Shown: piece after piece, positions 12,201 to 23,625 of the stretch | Layout: every line of letters begins with the position of its first letter | Numbering within the stretch: the stretch's first letter is position 1 | NCBI RefSeq assembly: GCF_021462225.1 | Contig: NC_061798.1 | Location: forward strand, 19,180,820-19,244,819 | DNA: 64,000 nucleotides | From: Girardinichthys multiradiatus | Lineage: Eukaryota; Chordata; Actinopteri; Cyprinodontiformes; Goodeidae | Reading direction: 5' to 3' | Made by a program: the position numbers and the translations under genes | Notes under the pieces: generated by a model | Seen by the model: only the letters and a program-made list of their open reading frames with translations | Database searches by the model: none | Told to the model about the DNA's origin: nothing

Positions 12201-14997
12201 ATGTTCGACTGCGTAGCTGACAGCCTTGAGTTTGAACTCAGCATCGTAAGCGTGTCTCTTGAAAGGTGCAATTTTGGGGTCGTTATACACACACAAGTGG
12301 TGTTGGACTAGGAGTAAGCACAGTACAGGTGTTTACCGCTATTACTTCGGCGACGCCCCTGACTACGGTAGCCGTAATGCTGCAAGCGGTGCGGCTTTGT
12401 AGTTTACCAGTCGTACTGAAACATTTTGACAGAGCGCCGTGTACAACCAGTATGGATCAACCAATTAACCAATTGATCCATATATAAGGCGCTCCGGATT
12501 ACAAGGCGCACTGTCATTTGTTGAGAAAATTAATGGTTTTTAAGTTCGCCTTATAGTGCGGAAAATACGGTAATATGTTTAATTTACTTTGTTAAACCAA
12601 ACACTCTGATTCATCTCACCCAGATCAACAAAAAGGCAGCTATGGCCGTCCTTGTTTTTCACCAGCAGGAAGCTGAGGTCTCTCCCTTCCTGTTTTCGCC
12701 TCTTCATATCTGGACTCTGAGCCGTCTCAGAAACAACATGTGTTCTGCAGTGAGCACAACAATCACAGGAATTATACAGACTGATGACAAGCAGACTTTG
12801 ACGAGTCCTAAAAAGGAAACTCACTGTTTATTGCTGTCTGTCTGTGGAACATCTGCTTTACAAAGACCACTTTCGCCTCTGAGTTTGGTGACGATGGGCT
12901 GAAGAATAGCGTGGATGAATCTTCCTGAAAAATAAAAAGGATACATGAATCATCCAAAGAAAAACCACATTTCATGGTTTCCGTGTGAGGCTGAGCATAC
13001 CAACATGGATGTTGTCTTTAAAAGCTGCATTCTGAAGCATGAAGATAAGATGTCGACTGAACTTCTCCTCCGTGCTGGAGTCCAGGTTCAGGACATTTTC
13101 CACAGAGCATTCAATCCCATAAATGTCCATCAACTTGTCACAGACATACTGTCAACACACAACAACAAAAACAACGTTCATACAATTCACGCACGGGCCG
13201 TTTTATTAGGCACACCTGTTCATTTGATTGCTCCCACAAATAGCGAATCAGCCAATCACAATTCAGCAACTGAATGCTGATGAAGAAGACTTGCAGAAGT
13301 TCAAACTGAGCGTCAGAAAGGGGAATTTAGGTGATTTTTGTTGGTGTAAATATTTCTGAACCATGCATGATCATCACACATGACCATCTGTTGGGTTTAT
13401 AGAGGGTGGTCTGAAAAAGATCAAATATTCAGTGAAAGAAAATGCTGTAATGATGTTATAGAACGGGGTGACGGGTTTGACAACAGTAGCTCAAATGGCC
13501 ACTCGTTACAACCAAGATATGTGGAATGAATACCTACTCTGAACATACAAGCCAAACCTTCAACCAGATGGGCTAGGACAGCAGAAGACCAGACCGAGTG
13601 CCACTCCCGCCATGAAAGAACAGAAAAACCGAGGGTACAATTCCCTCAGTCTCACCATCTCACCAGAACAGGACCGGAAAAACATTGCTTTGTCCAAAGA
13701 ATCTTGATTTCAGCTGCAATGTTCAGATGATGGAGTCCTAACATGGAAGCATGGATCCATTCTACCTTACATGAATAGTTCGGGCTGGTGGTGTAATGTT
13801 GTAGGGGTTATTTTCTTGGGCCTCTTAGTGCCAGCTGAGCCTAGTTCAACAGAATAATGGAGTACTGTTGCTGACCATGGCCATCCCTTTATGAACACAG
13901 AGTATCCAATCTCTGATGCCTATCTCCAGCAGGATAAAGAGTTTTAAAGCTCCAGTCCCATGGAGCTCCTCTGAGATGTGGCAAAATGGGAAATCCGTAG
14001 CATGGATGTGCAGGAACTGCTTGTCAAGTCAATATGGACCAAAATCTTTGAATATGAAATGTTTCTGACACAGTGTTGAATTGATGCCATGAACAATTAA
14101 CGCAGTTCTGAAGGCAAAAGGAGATCCAACCAGGGACTGGTAAGGTGTGCCTAATAATGTGTCCTCAGGAAGGGAACAGAATGGTAGTGTTGGTTTATAT
14201 GCCAGGAAGCAACATAAAGCTTATTTACAACAATAATTGCTTCAGTAATTGGTGAATTAATCTCCAGAGCTGATGGTTCTCTTATCATTGTAACTAAGCA
14301 ACAAAATACATTCAACAAATAACTTTCTTTAACAGAAAATACGATCTGAATAGACAGATAACCAGGATGGGATGTTTGGTTGTGAATGTGAGCATACAAA
14401 TGTTGCCAACCTGGATGAGCCGGGCAACCATTGACTTCCCATCCGATCCTTTGTTTGAGGGTTTGTGAAACTCCAAGTCAAAGTAAAGCTTACACACTGC
14501 CTCCTCTGGTATCACCTCATAGCAGTGCATCAAGGACTGAGGGTAAACCCTAGAACATGTGGAGGAATTAAAAGTTATTTAACATTTTATGTGAATAAAA
14601 AACCCAAAAAAGACCTCAACTCTACTACAAAAACATAGCGTTTACCTGTAATAATGCCACAGCTCGCTGTAACTTGTGACCAGGTAGATCCTTTGACCCT
14701 CTGGAGCCTTTTCTTTTTCAAGTGCAAAAACATGCACAGCCTGTAAATTAAAAACTGACACGCATCAGCCGTTTTAGCTCCACACACAGAGAGAAAACCA
14801 CACGTCGCTCATTAAAGAGGTACCTCTTTGCAGCTCTGAGCAAAGCTGATGGCCAGGCTCTGCCGAGGAAAGAGTCTCCAGACAGAGGAGGGCTGGCACG
14901 GCCACAGCCGAGGTTTGTAGGGCGTAGTCAGGGGGTTCTGCTGGAACGACTGAGCCAGCTGCTCCACTTTCTTCAGCCGCTCTCCCCACCTGCTCAT
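9241..14997 (-). CDS. primpol: DNA primase-polymerase PrimPol, complete, 13 coding exons
   Basis: Exons, in transcript order: 14997-14824, 14740-14646, 14549-14411, 13148-13001, 12924-12825, 12744-12620, 11228-11066, 10989-10892, 10574-10488, 9993-9885, 9802-9726, 9617-9571 and 9459-9241 (TAG). They join in frame to 526 residues (human 560). PrimPol re-primes stalled replication forks in nucleus and mitochondria. The N-terminus MSRWGERLKKVEQLA matches the family. LYFDLEF places D114 and E116 at the human catalytic positions, and FVDLG supplies the third metal ligand at D259. The zinc knuckle C400-H407-C427-C432 keeps the human spacing of 7, 20 and 5. The acidic C-terminus (DEEDQAYLMDDIG, then ISDQLLLKCVADF) corresponds to the RPA-binding motifs. 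A 5' UTR exon part starts at 15037 after an acceptor, so a non-coding first exon lies upstream. The gene appears intact. Confidence 0.95.
11758..12570. mobile_element. 813-bp MITE with CCGTATTTTCCGC termini and TA target duplication
   Basis: It lies in the primpol intron between exons 6 and 7. The ends are inverted copies of about 27 bp starting CCGTATTTTCCGCACTATAA, with one mismatch, flanked by TA on both sides. Just inside each end the motif ataaggcgc recurs (11776, 11792 and 12484 region, plus an imperfect copy ending at 12511), giving sub-terminal repeats. No open reading frame is credible, so it is non-autonomous. Teleosts and other vertebrates carry many such copies; the superfamily (Tc1/mariner-like from the TA duplication) is inferred. 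Confidence 0.85.
13196..14164 (+). mobile_element. Tc1-like transposon fossil in primpol intron
   Basis: It lies between primpol exons 3 and 4. It begins ggccgttttattaggcacac and ends with the near-inverse aaggtgtgcctaataatgtg, the terminal sequence of a widespread fish Tc1-like family. Internal pieces such as actcgttacaaccaa and gaccaaaatctttgaatatg match the transposase DNA of that family, but the reading frame is destroyed and parts are deleted. A shorter relative lies at 34397-34890, mirrored at 43740-44229. Confidence 0.8.
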
Positions 14998-15037
14998 CCT
15001 TAGGTCCTGTTGGTCACTCACATGCAATACAATGAGC
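14998..15037 (-). other. primpol: primpol 5' UTR segment of first coding exon
   Basis: Minus-strand acceptor ctttccttgcag precedes 15037, and forty bases later the ATG at 14997 opens the PrimPol frame in the context CTAAGGATGA. The leader has no upstream ATG in frame with the protein. The upstream non-coding exon and the promoter were not located. Confidence 0.6.
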
Positions 15038-15149
15038 CTGCAAGGAAAGAGCAGCGTTAGCACAATTGTTTTCACTTAAATACAGTTTACCTTGCAAATA
15101 TGATCAGTTCAGTCATGTTTTTCAGAGACATGGCCTTGAATTCAGAGAC

Positions 15150-15900
15150 ATCCTCTGAATCTTTCTCTGTAGAGCTTCAGGTTATAGAAAGGTCAATTTT
15201 GGTGTCGTTTATTGCCCACCTGATTCAAACAACCGTCTGTCTAAGTCACTTGACCTGATACAGAAGGAAAATAAACTTAGCAAACTGGATGTGAATGCTG
15301 CAGATGTTTCAAATGTTCTTTATTCTAATTCTGTTTTTCCACTGATTCATAAAGCTCCCAGGGTTGGTACAAACTCAGCAACTTTGATAACATCCTAATT
15401 AACTCTAAATAATGTAAGGATTTTGGGGGTTTTGCTTTTTGACTTGTCAGACCATCTTGCCATATTTCAACTGTCTTTGGTTAAACCATCAAAAACTTGA
15501 TTAATAAAAGAATCATTAACAAGTCAAATATTACCAAATTAAAAAAAAAAAATCTGGCCATTGATTCCTGGAACACACTTTATGAGATACTAATAAATCC
15601 CACCCCTCTTACCTATAGTGTTTACAAATCTAACAGGAATAAATATAATCATCTTTTTAGAAATGAAAAAAGAAATATTTTAGTGGAAAATGTAAGGGTT
15701 GCAAAGATATTTAAGCTACCTGGGAAGTATCAAATTAATTATTACAAAGAGAAAGAAGTAACCTTGAGTTAACCTCTATATTCTCAGATGGTTTAACATC
15801 TTTCACAAATTCTTTTAATATATCCAAAAAGTTTAATGACTTTCTTTCTCAGTATTGGGTATAAACTGGCTCCGAAAAAAATCCTCCTTGCCATGGAAAT
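15150..15900 (+). mobile_element. LINE endonuclease-domain fossil
   Basis: Reading across frames, 15211-15270 gives NFGVVYCPPDSNNRLSKSL and 15437-15500 gives FDLSDHLAIFQLSLVKPS. These resemble the YRPP...N and LSDHLP motifs of the apurinic-type endonuclease of non-LTR retrotransposons. The following residues INKSNITKLKKKNLAIDSW continue in the style of the linker before the reverse transcriptase. Several stops and shifts make it dead. The clade is not assignable by eye. Confidence 0.55.
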
Positions 15901-16839
15901 CCACTAGACTTTATACAGGGAAATTTCTCTGTGATCTCTTCTTTTGACCCCCTCTAATATTCGTTCAGTCGTTACATCACTGCAGCCTATCTGCTCATTT
16001 TTATTATAGTTTAAAATACCCACATCTATCTTACTGCCTTGCCAACAACTTTACAAAAAAATGATCAGATTATCATTGTCATTCTGCTCCTCTGTTTAAG
16101 GGCCTGCAGATTCTTACAATTTCTAACATATATCTCATAAATGTAGGATCAACTGAACACGGATTGTATTGTTGGATTATGATATATGCCCAATATATAC
16201 CCAACCAATATATATGATATACTGGGTGGAGGCTTATAAGCCCACTGTGGGCTTTTTATCTCTTCCTGCACTGTTAACATTTTTTTCTTGAAGTTATTGA
16301 TCTGTATTTAAATTGTGTAAATAAAAATAAACAAATTTTCTGTTTGCACAGAATATTTCTGAAAGAAAACAGGCAAAATCACCCGAGTTGAAAAGTTAAA
16401 TGTTAGTAAACAATGAAAATTAAAGTTTTTTGGTGAATTAACATGTTTCATTAAAAAAAAAAATGTTTTATAGCAGCTTCTCCTCCATTGGGGAAAAAGG
16501 TTTAAAATTATAACAAGTTGAAATAAAAAAGAAGCTTTAACTACAGTCAATGCAGCATCCGTAACAGATCATGTAACAGATTGAACATGCTTGCTACATT
16601 TACCAAATTTGAATAATTGTATTAAAACAAAAGATTTGGGTGGATCTAATTCTTCTTTTGAATAAAAGTTACTGAATATATGTGTCCCTAATGACTTGTC
16701 AAACTAAAAAGAAAGAACAAAGCATGATTATTAAAAGGGAACTACTTTGCGCTGTACTCTCTCTTTGACACACATTGGACACGTCTGCTGAATAGGTCTC
16801 CTAAATCAGTGCTTCTTTGTTCTCTTTGTGTCTCTGCTC
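15901..16839. other. intergenic, nothing recognised
   Basis: AT-rich sequence between a LINE fossil and a LINE/SINE tail. A short stretch at 16183-16222 repeats variants of ccaatatata. No gene, RNA or clear repeat family is supported. Confidence 0.4.
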
Positions 16840-17166
16840 TGTTCTCTCAAACCCCCAGTCGGTCGTGGCAGATGGCCACTCACACCAAGTCTGGTTCTGC
16901 TGGAGGTTTCTTCCTGTTAAAAGGGAGTTTTTCCTCTCCACTGTCTCTACATGCTCATCTGGGAGGAGTGAATGCTGCAAGTCACTGACTGGATGCAATC
17001 TGCTGGGTTTCCTTAGACAGAAAAACTTTCTAACCAATTTGAATAATGAACTGAACTTGGCTGCACTGTTTGATAACTAGGATCAATTAAAACGTTGACT
17101 GGGCATTTGTAAAGAGCCTTGAGACAACATGTGTTGTGAATGGCGCTGTATAAATGCACTGAATTA
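16840..17166 (+). mobile_element. interspersed repeat, 3' tail of an L2/CR1-type LINE or derived SINE
   Basis: The segment holds gttctgctggaggtttcttc, cctgttaaaagggag, and ends with gagccttgagacaac followed by ggcgctgtataaatgcactg. This order is typical of a very abundant teleost repeat whose usual end is gcgctatataaataaaattg. It has no coding capacity. Whether it is the 3' end of a LINE or an independent SINE cannot be decided here. Confidence 0.7.
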
Positions 17167-17179
17167 ACCTGACTTATCA

Positions 17180-17700
17180 GAAGTGTTGATGCTTCTGTAC
17201 AGAACCGATTGGAAAAGAATCGCTAGTTAAGTGACCAGATGCTGCCAGTGAGAGTCGTTCAGTAATGCTGAGGGGATGCTTCTCTTCACCAGATAAAAAA
17301 AGAATCTGGTCAGAGCTCATGGGATGGATGGAGAGAGCAACTCCAGAGGAAAACCTGTAAGGAATGGCAACATCCTTTAGACTAGGGTGAAGGTTTAACT
17401 TCCAGCACAACAACAACCCTAAACATACAGACAGAGATACAATAATGGTTAAAGCATATTCATGTGTTAGAATGGCCTAGTCAAAGTTAACACCTAAAAC
17501 TATTTGATAATCTGTGGCAAGACTTAAAGAGGGATGTTCACAGATGTTCTCCATCCAATCTGACAGAGCTTCAACGGGCAAAGACTTTCTTCTCTAAATA
17601 TGCAAATATGGTGAAATGAATTGCAGCAAAGGGTGGTTCTATGATAAATATTGGACAACAAAATACAAAAATGTTTGCCATGATGACATATAATTTATTA
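17180..17700 (+). mobile_element. Tc1-like transposon fossil
   Basis: The DNA reads caacaaccctaaacatacag, then catattcatgtgttagaatg, then aatctgtggcaagactt and tctccatccaatctgacag. This is the C-terminal transposase segment of a common teleost Tc1-like family, corresponding to the DNNPKHTA, EWP and ENLW motifs. Frame breaks are frequent. Related ends occur at 35735-36500, 54740-55090 and 61811-62633. Confidence 0.7.
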
Positions 17701-18764
17701 TTGCATCGGGGCAGAATGTAGAAAAAATGAACAACTGGTTCCTGTATCTTTTATTTTAGGTACAGACACATCTTTGTCTTAGGTCAAATTTAAAATACAT
17801 TTTAAGCAGAACAAAACCTGTAATTTAGTTACATTTTTGCGTTAGAAAAGTAAACTGAAGCCTTTGAAAAGAAAAACTTTCCCCTCAGCAACAATTAACT
17901 AGTTATAAGTTAACTTGTTAACTTCAGTGCTAATTAGTCTACAGACTTCGCTGTGTTGCATTACCGCTTTATTTATGGTGAAATGTCCACTTGTTGTCTC
18001 CTTTCAGCTTCTGTTTCAGACTCCATGAAAATAGGTGATTCTGTTTTGGCGCTTCAGAAACCGGAAATGGATTTGCTCCGGTCACACGATTCACCTGCAA
18101 TCATCCAACTCATCTTGAATCTTAAGCCCAACATTATCGACCTTGAATAAAAAGTCTTCAGATCAGCGCAATGTAAAAAGCTGTAGCTTATTCACCGGTT
18201 CAGAGAAACCGTTGCTGTGTATTTCCCCCTCCACACACTAATGATGGTATCATCCACTGATCCATTTCCGGTAGGTTTTTTCAAATTAAAGCTACTTCTC
18301 TAAAATAAGTAACTGCTTTTCCCGTTTTTGTTTTTGTTTTTTTGATACGAACAATCTAGAAAATATAAGCATAGATCAGAAAAAGTGAAAATTGCAGAAA
18401 TTGAAAAAGTAACAGATAAATTTCCTGGACTTTTTTTTTTTTTTTTTTTGCCTTAAATAATGAAAGGTATAAAAATTTCTTCCTGGAATAACAAAAAAGA
18501 AATTGTTAATATGAAATTAACGGTGTTTTATGTATAGCTGCTCTTCTTTTACTTTAATGATTGAAATGCTTTGCCTAAACTGAGATTTAAGACACAAATG
18601 CAGCAGCCTCAACACGTTTTGACACTCCTGGAATATTTTACAAGTCTTAAAAATAAATCCATCTTTTACTGCAAAAGCATAGTCTCGTACTGAAGAATTT
18701 TAAACAATCCGTCATTATACTCGTGGGGGAAACGAGTAAAATAAAAAAATTATTATTTATCTTT
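17701..18764. other. intergenic, nothing recognised
   Basis: No exon, RNA gene or known repeat is evident. A run of about 20 T lies near 18431-18450. Short open frames here have no recognisable motif. Confidence 0.4.
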
Positions 18765-19232
18765 TACTGTACTTCTTGAGGAAGCTTAAGTCCTTTGGTG
18801 TTTGCAGGAAGATGCTGCATATCTTCTATAAGTCTGTTGTGGAAAGTGTGATTTCTTCTACCATCATCTGCTGGGGAAGCAGCATCAGAACCAGGGACTT
18901 AAAAAAGCTCAACAAGCTGATAAAAAAGGCTGGCTCTGTTCTGGAAACTCCTTTAGAACCTCTGGAGATCATTGTGCAAAGAAGGATTCTTCATAAATGA
19001 AGAACATTATGGAGAACCCTGAGGATCATCCTGATGAGACTGTCCTACAACAAGAGAGTGTCTTCAGTCAGAGTCAGATCTGCTGTTAGACAGACCGCTA
19101 CAGGAGATCCTTCCTGTCCACAGATATCAGCATCTACAACGGCTCTTTGAAAGAACCTGCATAATATGAGCTACAACAACAATTAATTTCCCTTTGGGAT
19201 TAATAAAGTATTTTTGAATTGAATTTAGTTTA
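18765..19232 (+). mobile_element. LINE (L2/Rex type) 3' fragment with post-RT segment and tail
   Basis: 18776-19000 encodes KLKSFGVCRKMLHIFYKSVVESVISSTIICWGSS followed by KKLNKLIKKAGSVLETPLEPLE (shown in two pieces of one reading frame). This is the segment after the reverse transcriptase in L2/Rex-type LINEs (FY.SVV.S...CWG; L.KLI.KA.SVLG.PL). The fragment ends tttccctttgggattaataa, agtatttttgaattgaattt, the usual 3' end of these elements. It is 5'-truncated, as is normal for retrotransposed copies. Confidence 0.8.
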
Positions 19233-19886
19233 ATTTTATTACATTGTTTGCTTACATAAGTTGGTCAGAGTGTCTAGAACTTTTAATGAATCACCCACGC
19301 CTCTGTACTTCATAAATATGACAAAATGCAGAATCCCATCACTGCAAACCACTCAATAAAATAGGCAAAACAAAACAGGATGCCATTCAAATAAGTTGTG
19401 TTGATTTTCATTGTTAGGAAGTGGTTAAAGTAAGATAGCTTATCTAGATTTGCCCATATCTGCAGAACAGTAATAAGAAAACTTGAACTGTGACAAACAA
19501 GACTGGATGAGGAAAAATATAAATTTTTCCACTATGCACAGTGAGCAGAATGCACAATTAAGAAAAAGGGAGGGAAAAAGAAAGAAAGAAAGAAAGAAAT
19601 TTCACTTTTGCATCAATTGTTTTACAGAAATACTTTTCCATGAGTTGACCAATAACTGAACAGCAGTTCTCCCAGTGGTAGTCGGGTTTCCTTTCACAGG
19701 AAAAAGTGGGGAGTTGCATCAGTAGATAAGTATTCCCATAGCTCTGCAGAATGCAATCACTCCACTGCAGTTTGAGGTTCAAGGAAAGGATCCTATGAGA
19801 TAGCCTCGACTTTCCCTTTTATTTGCTTCAGGTATGTCTCTTTGTACAGTTATCTGTATCCTACTGCAAGTAGATCAGATTAACAA
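19233..19886. other. intergenic before the tandem units
   Basis: AT-rich sequence with a short AAAG microsatellite near 19575-19599. The tandem-unit homology starts at 19887, where the sequence tgttatgtttctcgtcagag becomes identical to that at 25081 and 30357. No gene seen. Confidence 0.5.
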
Positions 19887-20009
19887 TGTTATGTTTCTCG
19901 TCAGAGCTCTGCAGTTGAGCAATAACCCAGATTATGTGTATAGTCGGCACTGAGTAAAGAGGGTTTTCTTTGTTTTACAGCAGTTTGAAGAAACGCAAGA
20001 GTCCCTAAA

Positions 20010-21386
20010 ATGTTTAGCAGGGGAAAATTGCTTCTGGTTTCACTCATTTTCTCATCTTACTTCAGCCAAGTAAGTATTTTCCTTTTTTTCTGGAACAGTT
20101 TGAAACCAGTCATGTTAGTAAAAGTATTTTACCCTGTGATCATTGATTTTAAAGATCACTCTGAGTTATACCAATCTGTTGGACGCATCCTCCACTGTTA
20201 TCGATGATCTGTATGATGGATGTCGTAAAGAAGCCATGGAGAAGTTTGTTCCTGGTCTATTAAATCAAGAACTTGATAAAAGTGACAAACTGCAGAAAGC
20301 TTGGAAAACGTGGCAAGGACGGAGAACAAGTAGCAACTGTACCTCACAGATCCCTGGAGGAAATGAAGAGCACACTTCTGCTCTCGCCATCTACCACTTT
20401 GGGGATGAAGAGTTTATAAAGGAGCTGAACAATGCAGTGGAGACAATGATGGTGAATGTTACCACGTATGATAAGGACTTCCATTTTAAGGCCCTTCATT
20501 TCCTGCTGATGGATTCCATGATGCTGCTGAGGCCAAAGGAATGTGGACAGGTATATTTAATCCAAGATGACGGAGGAAAAATACCAAAAACAAACTCAAA
20601 AGTGAGGTTTTCAAGTTTCACCGTGGTCGATTCAGACCCAGACTTTACTGATTTGGCGGATCAGACTATTTTTAAAATAAAAACTTGCTTCTACGTGAAC
20701 CTGGACGATCAACTTTGTCTGAAAAAGCTTGGTAAATTACTCCTATCTCCGGCTGAAGTCTTCACTGTGGAGAAAGTAGAGAAAAAGACGACTGGTGACG
20801 ATGAGTACACCGAGGTTGTTTTGACCCATCCTACTCTGCAAAGCAACCACAACTGTGTCATGTGGACAAGGTAAGACATACGGTGTGTCTTCACCAAAGT
20901 TTCATCCAAGTCCATAATTTCTCACAAATATCCAGATTACAAAAATGTGAAAACCACTGCTTTCTTGATGAAATCTTTTCATCACAGTGTTACAAATGTG
21001 TTGTATAAAACAGTATTTTATTTCTATCACATCTATTATAAAAATGAGAGGCAACCCACCATGTAATTGCTTTGATCAACTAAGAGCTCTTATCGTGTAC
21101 CCAGTGTTGTTTGCTGTAGCGTTAAATGTTGCTCATTCTTCAAAAATGTGTCTTGTCCTGGCATTAAAACAAGTTAGGCAGCAGAAGGTGCTGCCATCTT
21201 TGCTGTAAAATAATAGCACACTTTTAACTTAATAGAAAAAGCTTTTTGTTTATTTAAAAGGATTGGTCATGACTTGGATCTCTTAACCCAATTTTCTTTT
21301 ATTCCCACAGGTCTGCAACTGACATCCCCACCCATTTGTTCCTTCCTCTGCTTGTGGCATCAATCATATTTTCCATGTGTCCTTAA
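20010..21386 (+). CDS. ecto-ADP-ribosyltransferase (ARTC)-like GPI protein, copy 1, catalytic residues lost
   Basis: Exons 20010-20069, 20155-20870 and 21311-21386 join in frame to 283 residues. A leader exon begins at 19981 after tttgttttacag, and ATG at 20010 opens a signal peptide (hydrophobic residues 7-17). ALAIYHFGDEEFIKELNNAV, FHFKALHFLLMDSMMLLRP, ECGQVYL, KVRFSSFT and TIFKIKTCF align with the ARTC fold of membrane arginine ADP-ribosyltransferases. The active-site motif R-S-EXE is absent: VYRG is VYLI (154), the serine block FxSTS is FTVVD (175) and the EXE region before PAEVF reads KLGKLLLS. N-glycosylation sites are N81-C-T and N121-V-T. A hydrophobic C-terminal tail (267-279) behind SATD suggests a GPI anchor. 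Expected at the cell surface or secreted. Probably a pseudo-enzyme; its partner is unknown. Confidence 0.85.
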
Positions 21387-21519
21387 AAGAACAAATAATA
21401 ACAGACCCTGAAATCTCTGAAACAGAAAAACAAAGCTCTGTTTTCTAAAGAAGGTCTCATTAGTAGCAATAGTCATTTAGCTGAAAACTGTAGTCTAATA
21501 CAACAGTCCTTCCTGGACA

Positions 21520-22400
21520 TGTTTATAATAGTGGACAAAAATGCCCCATATAAACAAAAGAAATGTTGAAGTTAACATGTTTCTGCCATGTGATAACATA
21601 TGAAAACATGTCAACCCTTGTGATCAAAAAGGAAAAGCATGTGGTCGCAAGTTCAATATTAGATGACAGCAAAAATGCATCAGTAAAATAAATTGTAGCA
21701 AAATGGAAAACATGAAAGAAAATGTATTTCACATGTGGGAAATTGTTGTTCATGTGGAATATTTTCCCACCTGTTCTACATGTGGACAATTTTCCATATA
21801 TGAAACACATACTTCCCCCTCATAACACATTGCTTAATTCATTTTCAACAGTTTTTGTTGTCACATGTGGAATGCTTTTTATAACTTTGTCATGTAAAAC
21901 AATTTTTCTCACATGTGAAGTGCATGTTTTTCATATGTTACACATTTTGATATAAACTTTTTTTTATTGTGCTTTTTGTTGTAACATGTGTGTGTGTGTT
22001 TCCCACATATTTGCATATTGGGAGGTTGTGCGTTGAATTCCACCTTCCCTCATCATGTGTTAACGTGTTTTTGGGCAAAGCACGGAACTCCAAGTTGCCC
22101 AATGATCTGCAGATCGGTGTTTGAATGTTAGGCTGTTTTGAGTGTGTTGGGATAACACATTTTACCTGTAATGTCATGGATTTCACATTGGCACCACATT
22201 TACAGTATGGGTTTCACATGGGCATTATTTGTAATGTGTTTCACACATTATACCTTTAAAATGCACCAAAATCACATTTGTCATGAGCAAAATATGCGTT
22301 TCACATGTGTCACACCTATCTCATTGGTAAATTTAATGTGAAATGTCCCCTGGCTCATCACATTCACATTTGAACTGTATTCACATTTGAACTGTATGTG
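21520..22400. repeat. CACATGTG-rich spacer in unit 1
   Basis: The octamer core ACATGTG and its variants (catgtg, cacatg) recur many times on both strands, for example cacatgtggaatgc, tcacatgtgaagtgcatg and ttcacatgtgtcacac, usually 10-60 bases apart. There is also a direct repeat of tcacatttgaactgtat at about 22365-22396 and a short TG run at 21987-21999. The same spacer lies in unit 2 (26776-27670), and a shorter one in both palindrome arms. Confidence 0.75.
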
Positions 22401-23625
22401 TTTTATTCCCTGCAAGGATTTATACATTTCACTGCCTTTTTTATACTTTGCATGCCTTTAGTGTGATGTCAGGAGAGTGTTCAGGAAGGAAGTGGACAAG
22501 GAGTTCTTAGATGTAAAAGAAAGAAAAAAATGCTGATGAAGGACTTTTGTCACAAAGCAGGGAATTATTCTTCTGCCAAAACTCAAAATAGTGGTTTTAA
22601 GTTGAGGTTACTAGAAGTATATATTGTGCTGACTTCAATGGAATCAGACTATAAATAGATGTTGCAGTAAACGAGTAGGAGACGTGTTACAGTAAAGAGG
22701 AATTTACCACTCCAGGTGTGAACTTGAGTTCATTGAACCTGTTTTCTTGTGTTCAGTCAAATCAAGTAATTTTTCTCTTTTTCTGCTTAAAATGAAACTT
22801 TTAACATGACTGTTATCTTGAGTTGGACTTTGGTCTGTCAGTTCTGAAGGATAATAAATCTGTAAACATCACAACCAGGAGTGTTTTGGTCACTGTTTAC
22901 AGGCAGCCATCAAAAAGCCCTCTAATGTAATTGGTTCTCGTAGGAAATTAATTGTTCTATCTTTCTATTTCCCCTTCTGTCAAGTAAACCATTTAAAATG
23001 TGTTAAACTTATATGAATAAAAGACTCAGTGAGAAAAAACTGTTTCAATAATTGCCTCTTACACATAATCACTGTCCATCTTTAATGCAGTTTGTGCCTT
23101 TGAGTGCTTTAATTTGCTCAAAAATATCATGACATGGTTGGAATGAAGAGAGCAGAAAAAGTAAGACAAATAAATACATCTAAAAATTACAACAAATATG
23201 TTTCTGAATTCCAACTGTGATCCAAAACCCTAACCTGAAATGTTCATAAAACTAAAGTAACTGATCTTAAAAAGTAGTCTGCTATAAAACTTTGAAAGCT
23301 TATTAATGTTGATAAAACTGCTGCTGTATTTGAATTTTAAACACATTAAAAGAACCAAATTACACTAATTGAAAGACTTTATCACAAACATTTTAACACA
23401 AATGAATAGTTCTACACACTGTTAGAACAAGTGAGCTCAGGCTGTAATATTTATTTTCAAAAGTATCATAGAAAACACAAACATAGGCACATGTATAGCA
23501 TATACATTTAAACTAAATACCAACTCTATAGTCACAATACTTATATTACTTCTCATCACTTTCATATATTTGCAGCACCATTATATGTCCCATTAAATAA
23601 CAATCTAAAGTGGGTGCACAACATA
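22401..23625. other. unit 1 spacer between ARTC gene and Tc1 element
   Basis: No gene is supported. A canonical AATAAA at 22853-22858 follows gttctgaaggat; the same block, diverged, follows the other ARTC gene at about 43290-43350, so it may mark an old distal polyadenylation region of the ancestral gene. The rest is AT-rich and unassigned. Confidence 0.45.

Noticed and set aside
12945..13280. Plus-strand open frame over primpol exon 4
   Set aside because: It is antisense to an exon that encodes a clear PrimPol segment (YVCDKLMDIYG...).
20143..20154. In-frame ATG (MILK) just before ARTC exon 2 as a translation start
   Set aside because: It lies in the intron before the acceptor ttaaag. The spliced form with exon 1 at 20010 supplies the signal peptide expected for the family.
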